This document shows positions 37,661-48,835 of a stretch of 64,000 bases of DNA, piece after piece. Below the pieces are notes generated by a model. The model was not told where the DNA came from, made no database searches, and saw only the letters and a list, made by a program, of their open reading frames with translations. A program made the position numbers and the translations under genes. Numbering within the stretch: position 1 is the first letter of the stretch; the number at the start of each line of letters is the position of its first letter. This DNA comes from Luscinia megarhynchos (Eukaryota > Chordata > Aves > Passeriformes > Turdidae), in the NCBI GenBank assembly GCA_034336665.1, contig CM067592.1:31989942-32053941 (forward strand), written 5' to 3'.

Positions 37661-38834
37661 CTTGACAAGGTCCTTCACCACTGAGTATTTGACTGTTTAA
37701 GGATGCAGATCCTTAAAGTGCCAGGTGTTTTACTGAAAAATAAATAAAACAATACCAGAATAAATGGCCAGTTTTCACAGCATAGCTAGGTCACCCCTCC
37801 AGTTTTTCAGGGCCCTGCAACTGTGTAGCTGCAGGCAGCCCTGTAGATTTACCAGTGATCTTGAAAAGTAGTAGTTATTATTAGGTAAGAACGTATGTTG
37901 GCTATAAGTTCTGTTTCAGGTGGGAGCAGAACTAAAGAACTGGGAAAACTATTAAATTGAAAGACATGGCAATAAAGCAGCAAATGAAGTTTAATATGGG
38001 TTTAAATGTAAAGCAAACCGTAGAAGAGTGTTTGTCACTCAGTGTGTAGCAGAGCAATGTAGTTCCTCATTGTAATCTGCTGTTAACACTAAAATTTTGT
38101 GTAGATAGTAAGATGACTGGATATTCTCATGGAAAAGGAGTCCAATGGAGAATATCTGGAAAAAAAATTGAAAATGTCATTTTTCTACCAGGAGGTTCTC
38201 TTAATACAAATTGTTGAAATCAGTGTTATCAGAAAAAGCCATGTTTTTATATTCTTCTAGGGGCATGAAATGTTGGATGAAGTGTACGGGGTCAATGGAA
38301 ATTTGATTTTATGGAGTACCATTGCCCTTAAGACTTTGTTGCCTTTGTGTATTGGGTAAGCCAAAGTAACAGCAATATCTGTTCATTACTTTCCTCTGGA
38401 TTTTGGTTAAAATTAATACCTGACAGTATTGGAAATCCAAGGAAATTAGCTTTAAGCTGATATCTCCATAGAAGACAGTTCAAACAGCAGGAGTTTTACA
38501 GAGGACGTTCATCCACAGCTAAGGTGGAAAAATTGGTCTTCATTGCTTTACCTGGGCAAGACCTGAAGCTCTATAGTCGCAGAGCAACAGGGTCCTGCAA
38601 ACTTGATAAGCTTTTTTTTGACTTGATCATAGGAATGTTTGGGATCAACAGACTAAAAAAAACATGAAGGAAATGCCTAGATTTCAGAGTGGCAATATTG
38701 TCCTGGCATCAACTCTATGCATCAGGAGTAATTTTCTTCTGTGATTACTTTGCTACACATTGTTAGGACATTAATAATCTTAACTGTGAATGTAAAGAAA
38801 AACAAACAGGATCTGGGGAATGTGTGGATTTTTT

Positions 38835-38858
38835 GGGGGGGACAGGGGTTTTTGGGGG
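38835..38858 (+). other. Potential G-quadruplex
   Basis: G7-ACA-G4-TTTTT-G5 gives four G3 tracts with loops of about 1, 3 and 5 when the G7 run is split. Like the motif at 36923 it is a G7 run preceded by a T run, so the two sites look alike. Confidence 0.6.
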
Positions 38859-40738
38859 AGTTTTGTTCTTTATTTGTGCAAAAATTTATAATAAATTTTA
38901 AATCAAGCTAGAAGCTGGTAAATTTGTTCTGTTGCTAATTCACTTCCACAAAGCACTGTAAGTCCTTGTGATTGCCTTCCCCACCTTTTTTATTAATCTT
39001 GCTGGATATTTAAAAGCAGAACAATAACATTTTTTTCTACTCGGTTACTAGCTGCGTAGACTTTATTTCATTTGGTAAAAAGCTCTTTAAATGCCTTTCA
39101 ACTCATTTAAAAACATGATCTGTCAGTGTGCTCCATGTGGGTTCATAGTTAGTTTGTGCATATCAAGGGTCATAGCAGTTTATGTCAGCCCTAGCAGTAG
39201 CAGAATTTCTGGACTTGTTCACATGACTTTAAGTATATTCATACAAGCAACTGATATTTGAACTGATGGTGTCTAAAATAACCAGGACTGTAAATTGTTA
39301 GTCTGGATCACTTTTCTGCCCTGGTTACCAGCCTGAGTATGAATATAGCATCGGAGTGCCCTAAGAGCAGTAGATCACAGACCTGAATTTCCTAACTCAT
39401 AATTAGTGGTTAAGAAACTTTTTCTTGCTTTTCAGGCTGAAGTCTATTAAGGAAATATATTTAGTCATTCAGATTGTGATAGGAAGTCTAAGGGTATGGC
39501 ACATGTAAAGTCATGCCAGGACTGATTTTATGTTGAGAAAATCGTGTTTCAAGTTCAAGTGGAACATGAAACTTAGTTGTTGGCATTTGAAGATTACAGA
39601 CCTTTCAAAACTCACGGTTTTTTCACAATAAAACTAAGGATATTTTGTGTATCCTGTGCTCTACTAAAGGTGTATGCTTTTAGACCCACCTTCTGGAAAC
39701 ACACTAAGCTGGACGCTCCTCTGAGCTCCTTTTCTATTTCTGAATTGCACGGATAAATTCTCTTAAATTAGACATTTGCTTACATGATTTGAAATGTCAG
39801 TGCCTGGGGGTCTCAGCTTTCAACATGTTCAGATGCCTCCTGGAAAACAGACAATGCTCAGGCATTTCCTTCATGTTGACTAATCCCCTGGATTTCAAAG
39901 GATTTTTTTCCCGCTGGCGCTATTCAAGGTGCTAAACCTCACCCTCTGACTACTTAGGACTACCTGTTGTTAACCTGCCAATTTTAAGTAGTAATTATTC
40001 CTATCAACAGGGAAGTGACATAGGCAGAGAGAAACAGGATTTCAAAATAAAAAATACCAAATGGTATTTTCTCAGCCATTGCTGAGCGGTCTCTCTATAA
40101 AATGTTCATATGCTGAGTTAAAACCTACTCATTTTAACTACATGTGATTGGTGCTGCTGTAAAAGGTGAACAGATTAGTCCTGTTTGGCACAATGTGTGA
40201 TTTTGCAGGGATGTTAGCTCCTAAAATACTAGCGGAAGAGCAAAAGCAAATCTTTCTCTAGGTTACAAAGTATTGCAAGTGGTGGCAAATGTGGACCCCC
40301 ATTAAAGGAAATAAAAATATCAACTTCCTGTAAAGAAGGAAAGGTGGATGATTGCTGTTCAAGGTGGCGTCCACTTTCAGATGTTCTTTTCCTCGAGACT
40401 CCGCAAGAGAAATAGAAATTCATTCTGTGACAGGAAGTGGAGCAAAGGTAGGTGAAGGACGTTGAACTGATCACCTTCTGCCTAAATTGAGTGAGGCATG
40501 GGAAAAGATATTTAAAAAAGTAGAGGCATACACCTGCTGTAAAGCAAACCATTCTGTCCAAAATGCACAGTTAGAAAAAGCACACAAACTAACATATGGT
40601 GATAATCAGTGGACTGGTAACGTTGAAACAGGCATGAGAAAAACATCAAAGAGAAAGTAGCACTGCTTTAAAATTTTTCTTTGCTGCAGGAGAAAGGTAA
40701 AAGGTTCTAAGGTTCTGCATCTGGTGTCTCCAGATGTA

Positions 40739-40752
40739 TTTTTTTTTTTTTT
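40739..40752 (+). repeat. Poly-T run
   Basis: Fourteen consecutive T; simple homopolymer. Confidence 0.85.
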
Positions 40753-40876
40753 CAGATGTTCCAAATATAGAAAAGGGACATCTAACCACTTCAGCTATTT
40801 ATCAGCAAGACACAGTTGATAGTCCTGGGGAAAAAAGCACGTACTATATTTTTTGACATTTCATTACTATATACAG

Positions 40877-40893
40877 ATATATATATATATATA
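40877..40893 (+). repeat. (AT)n dinucleotide run
   Basis: Perfect alternating AT for 17 bases, within a longer ATA-rich patch. Confidence 0.85.
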
Positions 40894-43599
40894 GTATTCT
40901 AGATACAGGTTATGTGTTTGGTGGAGTGAACTTTTTACCTTTATTTTAAATGTTTAGTTTCTTTACTGTATTATCTTCCGTATTTGTTTCTCTTATTACT
41001 GAAGTTAAATGGGATTTCCCAAACATCACAGTTGTGTGCCTTCTACTTTAGATTCTGTTTCCATACTAAATTACTTTTCAGCTGACATATATTTGATGGA
41101 AATATTTGCATTTATAGAATCTGGAACAAAACTTGCCCTGCCCCCAAACATACTCAGTTTAAAATTGAAGTTTGTCATAAGTCACTAATACTCAGGTAAA
41201 TCATAACTCTGAGGAAATAAAAGGCATTTGAAAGATTTAAGCAGATCAGTCAAGGTTTTGTTACTGGATTTACAACCACAAAGTATTTCTGCAGAAGTTC
41301 TTAATTGAACTTGAACATTATAGACATTAACTTTGTAGAATTAACATCGTCTTTACTGGTAGTCTAATGAGTTATTGATCCTAAATTCCATACATAGACC
41401 AGTTTAGTTCATACATCACCAGTTTAGTTCAGGAACTTCCTGTGTACCTATGGTCTTTATAGAATCTTGTCTTTAAAGCTTTCATTGCAGAATTATAAGG
41501 AATGTTTAAAATTCTGCTGGAATGTTAACAGCAGAATATACATACAGTTAAGCACTGGAATGGATCCATCTTGTCAGTACCTGCTGAAAATTATTTCAAC
41601 ATGTGGGTAGCTCTTTGAGGGTTGTTACACACAAAAAAATAAAATGATTTCATTTAACCTGTGCAAAAATAGGGAGGTGTGGCTTTTGGCTGAAAAACTA
41701 TTTTCACAAGGACTGGAAAAATATCAAGGGTAAAAATATCAGTCAGATAGCAGTCTTTATCCCATTATGGTGTTCAGAGTTGTTTGGTGATTTTTATTTT
41801 CATTTTTAGCATTTTTTTTTGCTTAAGAGAAAAAGGGAGTTAGAGCTGAGCATAATATTTCATTAAGCCCTTCTCATTTTGCCCACTTGCCTTTGGTTAC
41901 TCTCCCTTTAAAAAAATCCTATCAAATCTTTAGAAGCATTTAAGAAGTCTCCCTCTAACTTTACACATCATGGTGCTCCAAATCCTATTAAATATTTAAC
42001 ACAAGTCTTACAAAAATTGCATGCAGGTGGATTATGGTGAAAAGTCTTCAAAATACGGTATATTTTATGTTGTGGTGTGTTGCACACTATTCTTTCATGA
42101 TGACTTCCAGTAACTCCAAGAAGAAAGTGCAAGAAATTTGAGTTTGTCTTATCCAATTTTTAGATCTTAAAGATACGACAATATGGGAATCCTCAGACAT
42201 AAACAGTCTTGGAATATTTTTCTATTAATTCAGCTTTTTAAATCCTTTACAGAGAACACATGGCAGTCTACAGTAAACCGTTACCTATGCTTCTCACTAA
42301 GGGAAAGAAAATCTAAATGTATCCTTATTTTTTAAATACGCATATCACCTTTTGAATAGAGTACTATGGCGCTTACCTCCCTGCACTGTCAAATTTTAAA
42401 AAACAAATCCATTATTCAAGAAAAATTCTAAAGCAGAAGCAACAAGTGCTTTTTTCAGACTATGATGCTAGTACTGGCAGGTCCTTCCAGCTAGCAGTTT
42501 GTTTTGTTTCAGTAGAGTGCTAACCTGCTATTAGTTTGTGAGAACTATTTCCTTCTGGTTTTCTGAATATGCTAATTCTTTCCAATAGATGATCACCACA
42601 TCGTGTTTTTAAAACTTGGATAGATTTTAATTTTATTTACAGCAGCAGGACAGATATTTTGATGCAGGAGAAGAAAGAGGGTGTGAACTTTGAAACTGGC
42701 TTTAGTTACACTAAGGCTCCAGGCAGACTGAAGCATGGTTTCCTCCCTGCTGCCGCCCATATTGTCAACAGCTTGTGCTACTAATTATCATGGCATTCTG
42801 GGGTGCTTTCTCCTGGCCTTGGCATCCCTACTTGTTCATCCATAAAACTGTCTCTGAAACTTATTTGTGACATGCATTGCTCAATCTGGCAAAGTTATGC
42901 ATAATGGATATCTGTGCATTAGCAAGACCATGTGATTTTAAGTAGTAATATGAACTTTTCAGGTGTGTCATTCCTCCTGCTCCTTCCTCTGAATATTATA
43001 ATTCTAAGGATTTTGGGTTAAATAAGTTTCCTTTTAAACAGGATTGTTAGTTTAATTCTCACATTGGTTTAGTTGTTGGCTTTTTACCCAAGAAGTAAGT
43101 AAGGTTTTTTTAAAAAGGACTTGAGTCTCTTCAATGGGTGACAGGTTTCTGTGTGCATTTGAATGGAATAAGTGGTACTGAGAACAATCTACAGTCCCTC
43201 TCAATTCTTGGTTAGATTTGATGCTTCTTCACAGAAAGAAGCCTTGTCTGATCCAGACATCTAAAAAACGAAAGTACCAGTAGGTAGCAGGAAGATAGAG
43301 TTTTCACTTTCTGGTTGAAATTTTTCTGACATAAGGTGAGGATGACAATACATTAGCTCACTGAAAGAGACAAATGTTTTTTGAGTTTCTTTAACTCAGT
43401 TATTGCCCTCTCCCACCATTTCCTGTCAAAACTGAAGAACTTCAGCCCTTCAAATCTCTGTTTATAAGGAGCCAACTCACTTCCTGTGTCACGGTTGGTT
43501 TTCTTTTTCTCTCTTCTATCTTCCCCTTGAGATACAAAGAATAGAATGACATACAGCACTCAATATTTGTGTGCATCAATGTTTGTTACAGGAACAAAT

Positions 43600-44310
43600 A
43601 GATGACCTTGTCCTCAGTGACCTTCTTGACGAAGCCAAACTTTTTATTGGCTTATCAAGTACCGTTGCACACTGAGCTGATGACTTCAGAGAACTTCCAA
43701 GGCTGGCTCAGAGATTTTGTCCCTGAGTTTATTGTCAATTGTGTGTTGTTTCTCCATGGTGCAATCTCACACCTTCCACATCTCTGAGGCCCTTTGCCAT
43801 GGGCACAGTGTTTGACTGCCCTTAAAGAGCCTGGTGTGACCTGCATCTTGGGGATTTCTGGTGCCTCTCATTTCCAGGTGTCTGAAAGGGAAGTGATACA
43901 CAGCTGTAGCCAGTACCAGCCCCTGAAGGAGACATCCTACTCTTGCAATTTTTCCATCCTGAAAGTCACCCCTAAGAGCTATCATTTTTCCTCTGCTGCA
44001 TCTGTCCCCCTGTTGCTAAAATTATTTCTTATTCAAGCCCGCAGCAATGGGATTCCTTTATAATACTTCATGTGAAGCCTTGTCATAGGCCCTTTGAAAA
44101 TTCAGTCAGGATAAATTCAAAGTAATTGCTATCCTTCTGCAATTCCAACAGATTAATAAAGCAGAATTTCCATTTAAAAAACCCACACTAATGACTCTCC
44201 AACAAAATAGTGCTCACCTGTGTATTTGTGTGTGTGTGTTAAGTAATCTCTTTCGCCATTTTCTTCCAAAAATCCCCTTCGAATCATAGTTTTTAAAGAT
44301 TTTTATGGGA
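43600..44310 (-). mobile_element. CR1-like LINE reverse-transcriptase fossil, antisense
   Basis: Read on the minus strand, this segment follows the CR1 RT region in the expected order. The GTGGGTTTTTTAAATGGAAA / TTCTGCTTTATTAATCTGTT block (about 44200-44140) corresponds to the segment before the YLDFSKAFD motif. A decayed LTEFSKG-type motif follows near 44100, then a LLQGLVLATAVYHF-like remnant of the RT 'PQGSVLGP' motif at about 43900-43930. Next come blocks resembling the region after the catalytic Asp box. Stops and frameshifts are numerous and the catalytic box is not recognisable. The ends are approximate. It is older and more diverged than the 3'-end copies elsewhere. Confidence 0.62.
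44227..44240 (+). repeat. (TG)n run
   Basis: Short alternating TG run inside the antisense CR1-like fossil, probably grown after insertion. Confidence 0.75.
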
Positions 44311-44361
44311 GTGTATGGACTTACTTGATTTGCAGAACTACTTAAGAAGGGTTGTAAGTTT

Positions 44362-44405
44362 AAAAAAAACAAAAAAAAACCAAAACAAAACAAACAAAAA
44401 AAAAA
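44362..44405 (+). repeat. A-rich low-complexity tract
   Basis: A-runs broken by single C or CC (AAAACAAAAC-type units) for about 44 bases. Confidence 0.85.
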
Positions 44406-47128
44406 GCTTAAACTGAGAACTTTATTATGATTATTGATTTTTACTTCCATGTAACACTCACCAGATTGTTATATATAATAGTGTATTTGATTATTTTGGA
44501 AACTTTACAGACATCAACTTGATGTGTGAAATTCAAAGATGAGATAAGTATTTCTTTTTTTGGATGGAGTGCATAAAAATATCCCTGGCAAAACAAGTGT
44601 CTTGACAGTGAACTCTTCACTGTATTGTTAAAGTGTCTTTGAATAAATAGTGATTTTGGAATTTTATTGCATTTGTCCAAGAAAAGAAAAGATCTGTTTC
44701 AAATACAGTCATGAGGAAGTTCAAGGAGACTAGATTCACATATCTTAAAATTCAGTTTTAGGATGAAGTGTTGTCAGTTCCATGGAGGTTTAGTCCTCGT
44801 TGGAAGAACACAGCTGTGACAAGCTACTGAAGATGCCTTCTTTTTGCAGAGCTCAGGCACAGCAGACTTTTTTTGCTATACAGTCCTCCTGAGTTGTATT
44901 GCAGGTGGTTCTGGAAGCCTTCAGAGATGTAGGAATAGTATGAACCTCTGGAAATTTTGAGATTGGAAAAAGGGAAGATGTTGATGACTGTGACAAAATG
45001 TCCAGTTTTAGGGCTTCAGGGTGTGTGGTGGGGATCTAAGGCCTTTCTTCCTTTTTTTCATAGAGTTAGAGTGCATCAAGCATCCCCTTCCTCACACTCA
45101 TACAAACATACATGATCTACTCTAAACACATTTCTTGTTTGGGAAAGTCTCCTTGTGAATCAAGTAAACTGTGGCTTACACCTTGAACATTCTCTTCAGC
45201 ATTAAAATCACAGATTTTTGTGCACTGTAGGAGACAAAATAAAGAAGGGTGCTAACTGGATCTTACAAGTACATAAAGGATCTTAGGTGACCATGGGACA
45301 TTTAAAAGATTATGGAGAGGCTGAAGGACCTCTGTCTCTAGTATGTGAGCTAGCATCTATTCCCACTATAAGCAGGAGGAAAAAAAATCACTCTTTTAGG
45401 TTTTCTAACACTTATTCATCCTTTGATAAACAAATACAGATTTTCAGTCTTTTTCTTGGAGGTAAAGGGAATTTCCTTCTGACCTTGCAGCTGCTTAGGT
45501 AGTTCCACACTGCAGATTCATGCTACAGGGTGATCCTTTTGTTCATTAACTCATCTGCTGCAGTTTCCTCAGTGCAGCCTGTGCTGCCTCCCACCAGGGT
45601 AGTCTAGTCAGGATACTTTCGGGCCACCATCAGAATAGGGAGTTGCCAAAATAAATGTTTTCTAGAAAGATTTCACACTCATGTCTAATGAAATAGACAT
45701 TTTTCTAACTGTTGCCTTAGAGCTTAGATTTTCTCCGAGGTTTGTAATGAAAATATTTCATGACCTGTTGACATATTCATATGGTGATTTTCAAAAGAGA
45801 TATTTCGTTTACAAAATGGTCTTGGCAGCAAGATGGAATATCTGGGAAGCTGAACAAGACTGTTGACAGGCGAAATTAGGACTGAATCATAACTGATACT
45901 AGGTTTGCAGCTGAGCCATTAAAAAAACCGAATAAAAGGGTTTACGCTAGTGTTTTTGAGAGTTCAAGACAAAGAAGGGTAATCAGTGCGTACACATAGT
46001 GGTGATTGTGATTCAGGAGATAGTTACATAAATGGCAGTTTTGGACAGAATTGGCTAGCTCTCAACTCCTGTGGATGTTCACGCAAGAATGGCACAAAGA
46101 AAATGCTTGTATTTTAAGAAATTACACAGGGTGAGAAAACGTCTTTTTTTCTTTGCCAGTAAAGCAAAATAAAAACTTTGGGTTCCCCTATTTTGTATGC
46201 TTTTCTTTATATCCTGTATTTTTTTTCTTTATCACAATGGAACAATTCCAGGTTTTGTCTTACTGTCCAGATTCCCAAGATCATTGAGAATGGGTGACTC
46301 ATTTTGGCTGGTTCTAAAACTTGCAAATACCCTAGTTAGTCTTAGCACAATGGCACATGGTTTATTTATGGCTTTATTTATGGTTTAATTATTTTGGAGG
46401 ACCATGTTTTTGTCTGATGCAAAATACCTTAAACATTCTGAAACTTTAATTACACCTGCAGTCATTGAATTTCATGTAAATGCAGTCATTATCTTTTAGA
46501 GGCATTATAATAGGTTGAATAATTTTCTTTACAATTGCAGAAACAGTAGTTCAGCCTTTTAACAGTATAACTTACATGGAAAAAATGCATATTCCATGCA
46601 AGTGGTTGCAATGTGACACTTGGGGATCAATTTATGAACATGATACCAATCACTGCAGTGGTTATGTTTTTGTATCAATGGAAGTGTTATTAACTTAGAG
46701 TTTGCACTGTGATGTAAATTTGAAAACACAGATGTCTTTTGGATTACAATTCAGGACAAAAATGTTGATCCAATACAATATATTTTTGGTTTTTTTAAAA
46801 TTTAATATAGGTTCTAAAGATCTTACTGAATCAGTGTAAAATAGAGAGACTAGAGAGTCATAATTGTGGCAGACTGGGAATTTTAAAGCTGTCTAATGTA
46901 AGAGAGAAATTGCTAGGCCTAAAATCCAATTATGTCCATCAGATAATATAATGACATTTTGATACCACTGTCAGGGTAATTGAGGATGGCTGTAAAAGAG
47001 ACTCGATAGAAAGGATAGCATTGATAGAAATGAACACCATTCTTTTTTGTGTGAAATTCACATGCATACACATTCACAGAAGTTATATGATACTCATGTA
47101 TTTTAATTTTCTCATGAAGTTTTAAATT

Positions 47129-47195
47129 TAAAAAATAAATAATAAATAAATAATAAAAATTAATAAAAAATAAAATAAATATACATAAATAAAAT
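47129..47195 (+). repeat. (AATAAATA)n-type low-complexity tract
   Basis: Imperfect AATAAATA/AATAAAA units over about 67 bases. Translated on the minus strand it gives the FINFYYLFIIYF-type segment of an apparent open frame, which should be disregarded. Confidence 0.85.
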
Positions 47196-47678
47196 TTACT
47201 AACTGAAAATATAGTACTGTGCTCTGGTAAAGCTGATTTTGCATCACTACATGTAGTACCCATTGAAAAAAAAATCAACCAAAAATTAGGATTTGCATTT
47301 AGTGGACACTAAGAAGAGAAAATATTTGTCATAGCAAGTGTAATAGAAATGTGTAGAAGAAATGCCAGTCATATTTTGTATCATCCATATTTTTAAAACA
47401 ATACGCTATTTTTTTGAAGGTCCGGACCACCCCAAACTTTTTTGGCAGGTAGAGAAACTAATGTTTAATTTACAACCTCGATTTGCACAGATGTATAGCT
47501 TCACTGCTTAACATTTATTGCTGTGTTTTGCATTACTATCACTTGCCCAAATCTCCTGAATCATAGGCTGTGATGCAAAAGTTTGTAATTAGATTTTCTA
47601 ATATTGAGGCATGATATATGTATAATGATTTGCTAAGAAAAACCCTCCAAAATCCAAACAACCAGCACACCACCCCAC

Positions 47679-47679
<1 letters not shown>

Positions 47680-47707
<28 letters not shown>
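47680..47707 (+). repeat. Poly-A run
   Basis: Twenty-eight uninterrupted A preceded by a CA-rich patch. It is the longest homopolymer in the window. A retroposed transcript tail was considered, but no polyadenylation signal or recognisable cDNA lies just upstream. Confidence 0.92.
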
Positions 47708-47710
<3 letters not shown>

Positions 47711-48430
47711 TGGTGACATGAAGTTAAAGAAAACCTCAGCTGTAATATTCAACTTTTCCTTCACACACTTGGCACTAGTGCTAATGCAACTACAGAAACA
47801 GAAACTCCTGATTATTAGGAGTTTGTTGATAGTCCTAGGTTGAGCTATCAATATTATAGGTGAAATATATTATAACCTTTAAAAACTAAAATCTTTTGAC
47901 AAATGTAGTTCCCACTTCTTAAAGCCTTAGTACATTCTTAGCTCATATCTTGATTCACAGCTCACAAGTTTAATTTCTCATGACATAAGGAAAGATTTTT
48001 CCTAAAAATGCTTGTTACATAAAACGCTGAATATATTTTTGATTTTGTAAGATTTTGATTTTTGTTGAGAGGTAAAATTTCATAACTGTGTAAAACATAG
48101 TAATTAATTAGTCAAAATGCCTTGTATGTAACTTGAAATATTCCATTATTGTTCTATTATTTTCTTTTCACAAATATAGATGTGAGGGAGAAATTCATTT
48201 TTTGCATTTTTCTAAACGTGGTTAGGGGAAAAGTCAGTCTGGAGAATTTTGCTGAACTGATTTGTTTTTTCAACTTTGGTTTTAACAAAATTTTACAACT
48301 TTCGATTTTTCACTATGAGACTATTTTAAGGCAATATATAGTTTTAGCTGTACTCATTACCCAGGGATGAGACTGGGAAACTTTGCAGTATGGCTTGTAT
48401 TAACTTTGAAACCTGAGTCTCCCACAGCTG

Positions 48431-48835
48431 TTGAGCATAGACTCATGGACTGGTTTGAGTGGAAGGGACATTAAAGATCATCTAGTTCCAATCCCCTACC
48501 ATGGGCAGGGACACCTTTCACTAAACCAGAGCCCCATCCAGCCTGTTGAACACTGCCAGGGATGGCAGCATCCACAGCTGCTCTGAGTACCCAGTTCCAT
48601 TGTCTCATTGCCCTCACACTAAAAAAATTCTTCCTAATATCTAATCTAAACCTCTCCTCTTTCAGCATGAAGCCATTCCCCTTCTTCTTCTCCTTGAAAT
48701 ATACATATCCTTATAAAAGTGTATTTTTGTCTTTTGTGTAGGCTCCCTTCAGGTACAGGAAGACCACAATGAGGTCACCCCAGAGCCTTCTCTTCTCCAG
48801 AATAAACAGTTCCAACTCTTTTAAAGAGATCTAAT
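48431..48835 (-). mobile_element. CR1 LINE 3' end, antisense
   Basis: Starts with the diverged 3' tail (CATAGACTCATGGACTGG) and runs through GGGACATTAAAGATCATCTA, CCATGGGCAGGGACACCTTT, the AGAGCCCCATCCAGCCTG block, TTCTTCCTAATATCTAATCT, the AAGCCATTCCCCTTCTTCTT block and CAGAGCCTTCTCTTCTCCAG. The minus-strand frame retains an EERFRLDIRKNFFSVR stretch, the C-terminus of CR1 ORF2. It is the best-preserved antisense copy here and differs in subfamily from those at 21054 and 37239. The last 20-40 bases are approximate. Confidence 0.96.

Larger units (their letters stand above)
37661..43599. other. AT-rich non-coding stretch
   Basis: No gene is supported. Contains a G-quadruplex motif (38835-38858), poly-T (40739-40752), a (TA)n run (40877-40893) and a short direct repeat of ACCAGTTTAGTTCA near 41.40-41.43 kb. 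The minus-strand frame at 40229-40561 (110 codons) has no support. Confidence 0.7.
44311..48430. other. AT-rich non-coding stretch
   Basis: No gene is supported. Contains A-rich low-complexity DNA (44362-44405), AATAAA-type low-complexity DNA (47129-47195) and a 28-base poly-A (47680-47707). Several AT-rich open frames (for example minus 46919-47278) are artefacts of low complexity. Confidence 0.7.

Noticed and set aside
46919..47278. Minus-strand open frame of 119 codons
   Set aside because: Much of its middle is the translation of an AATAAATA-type low-complexity tract.
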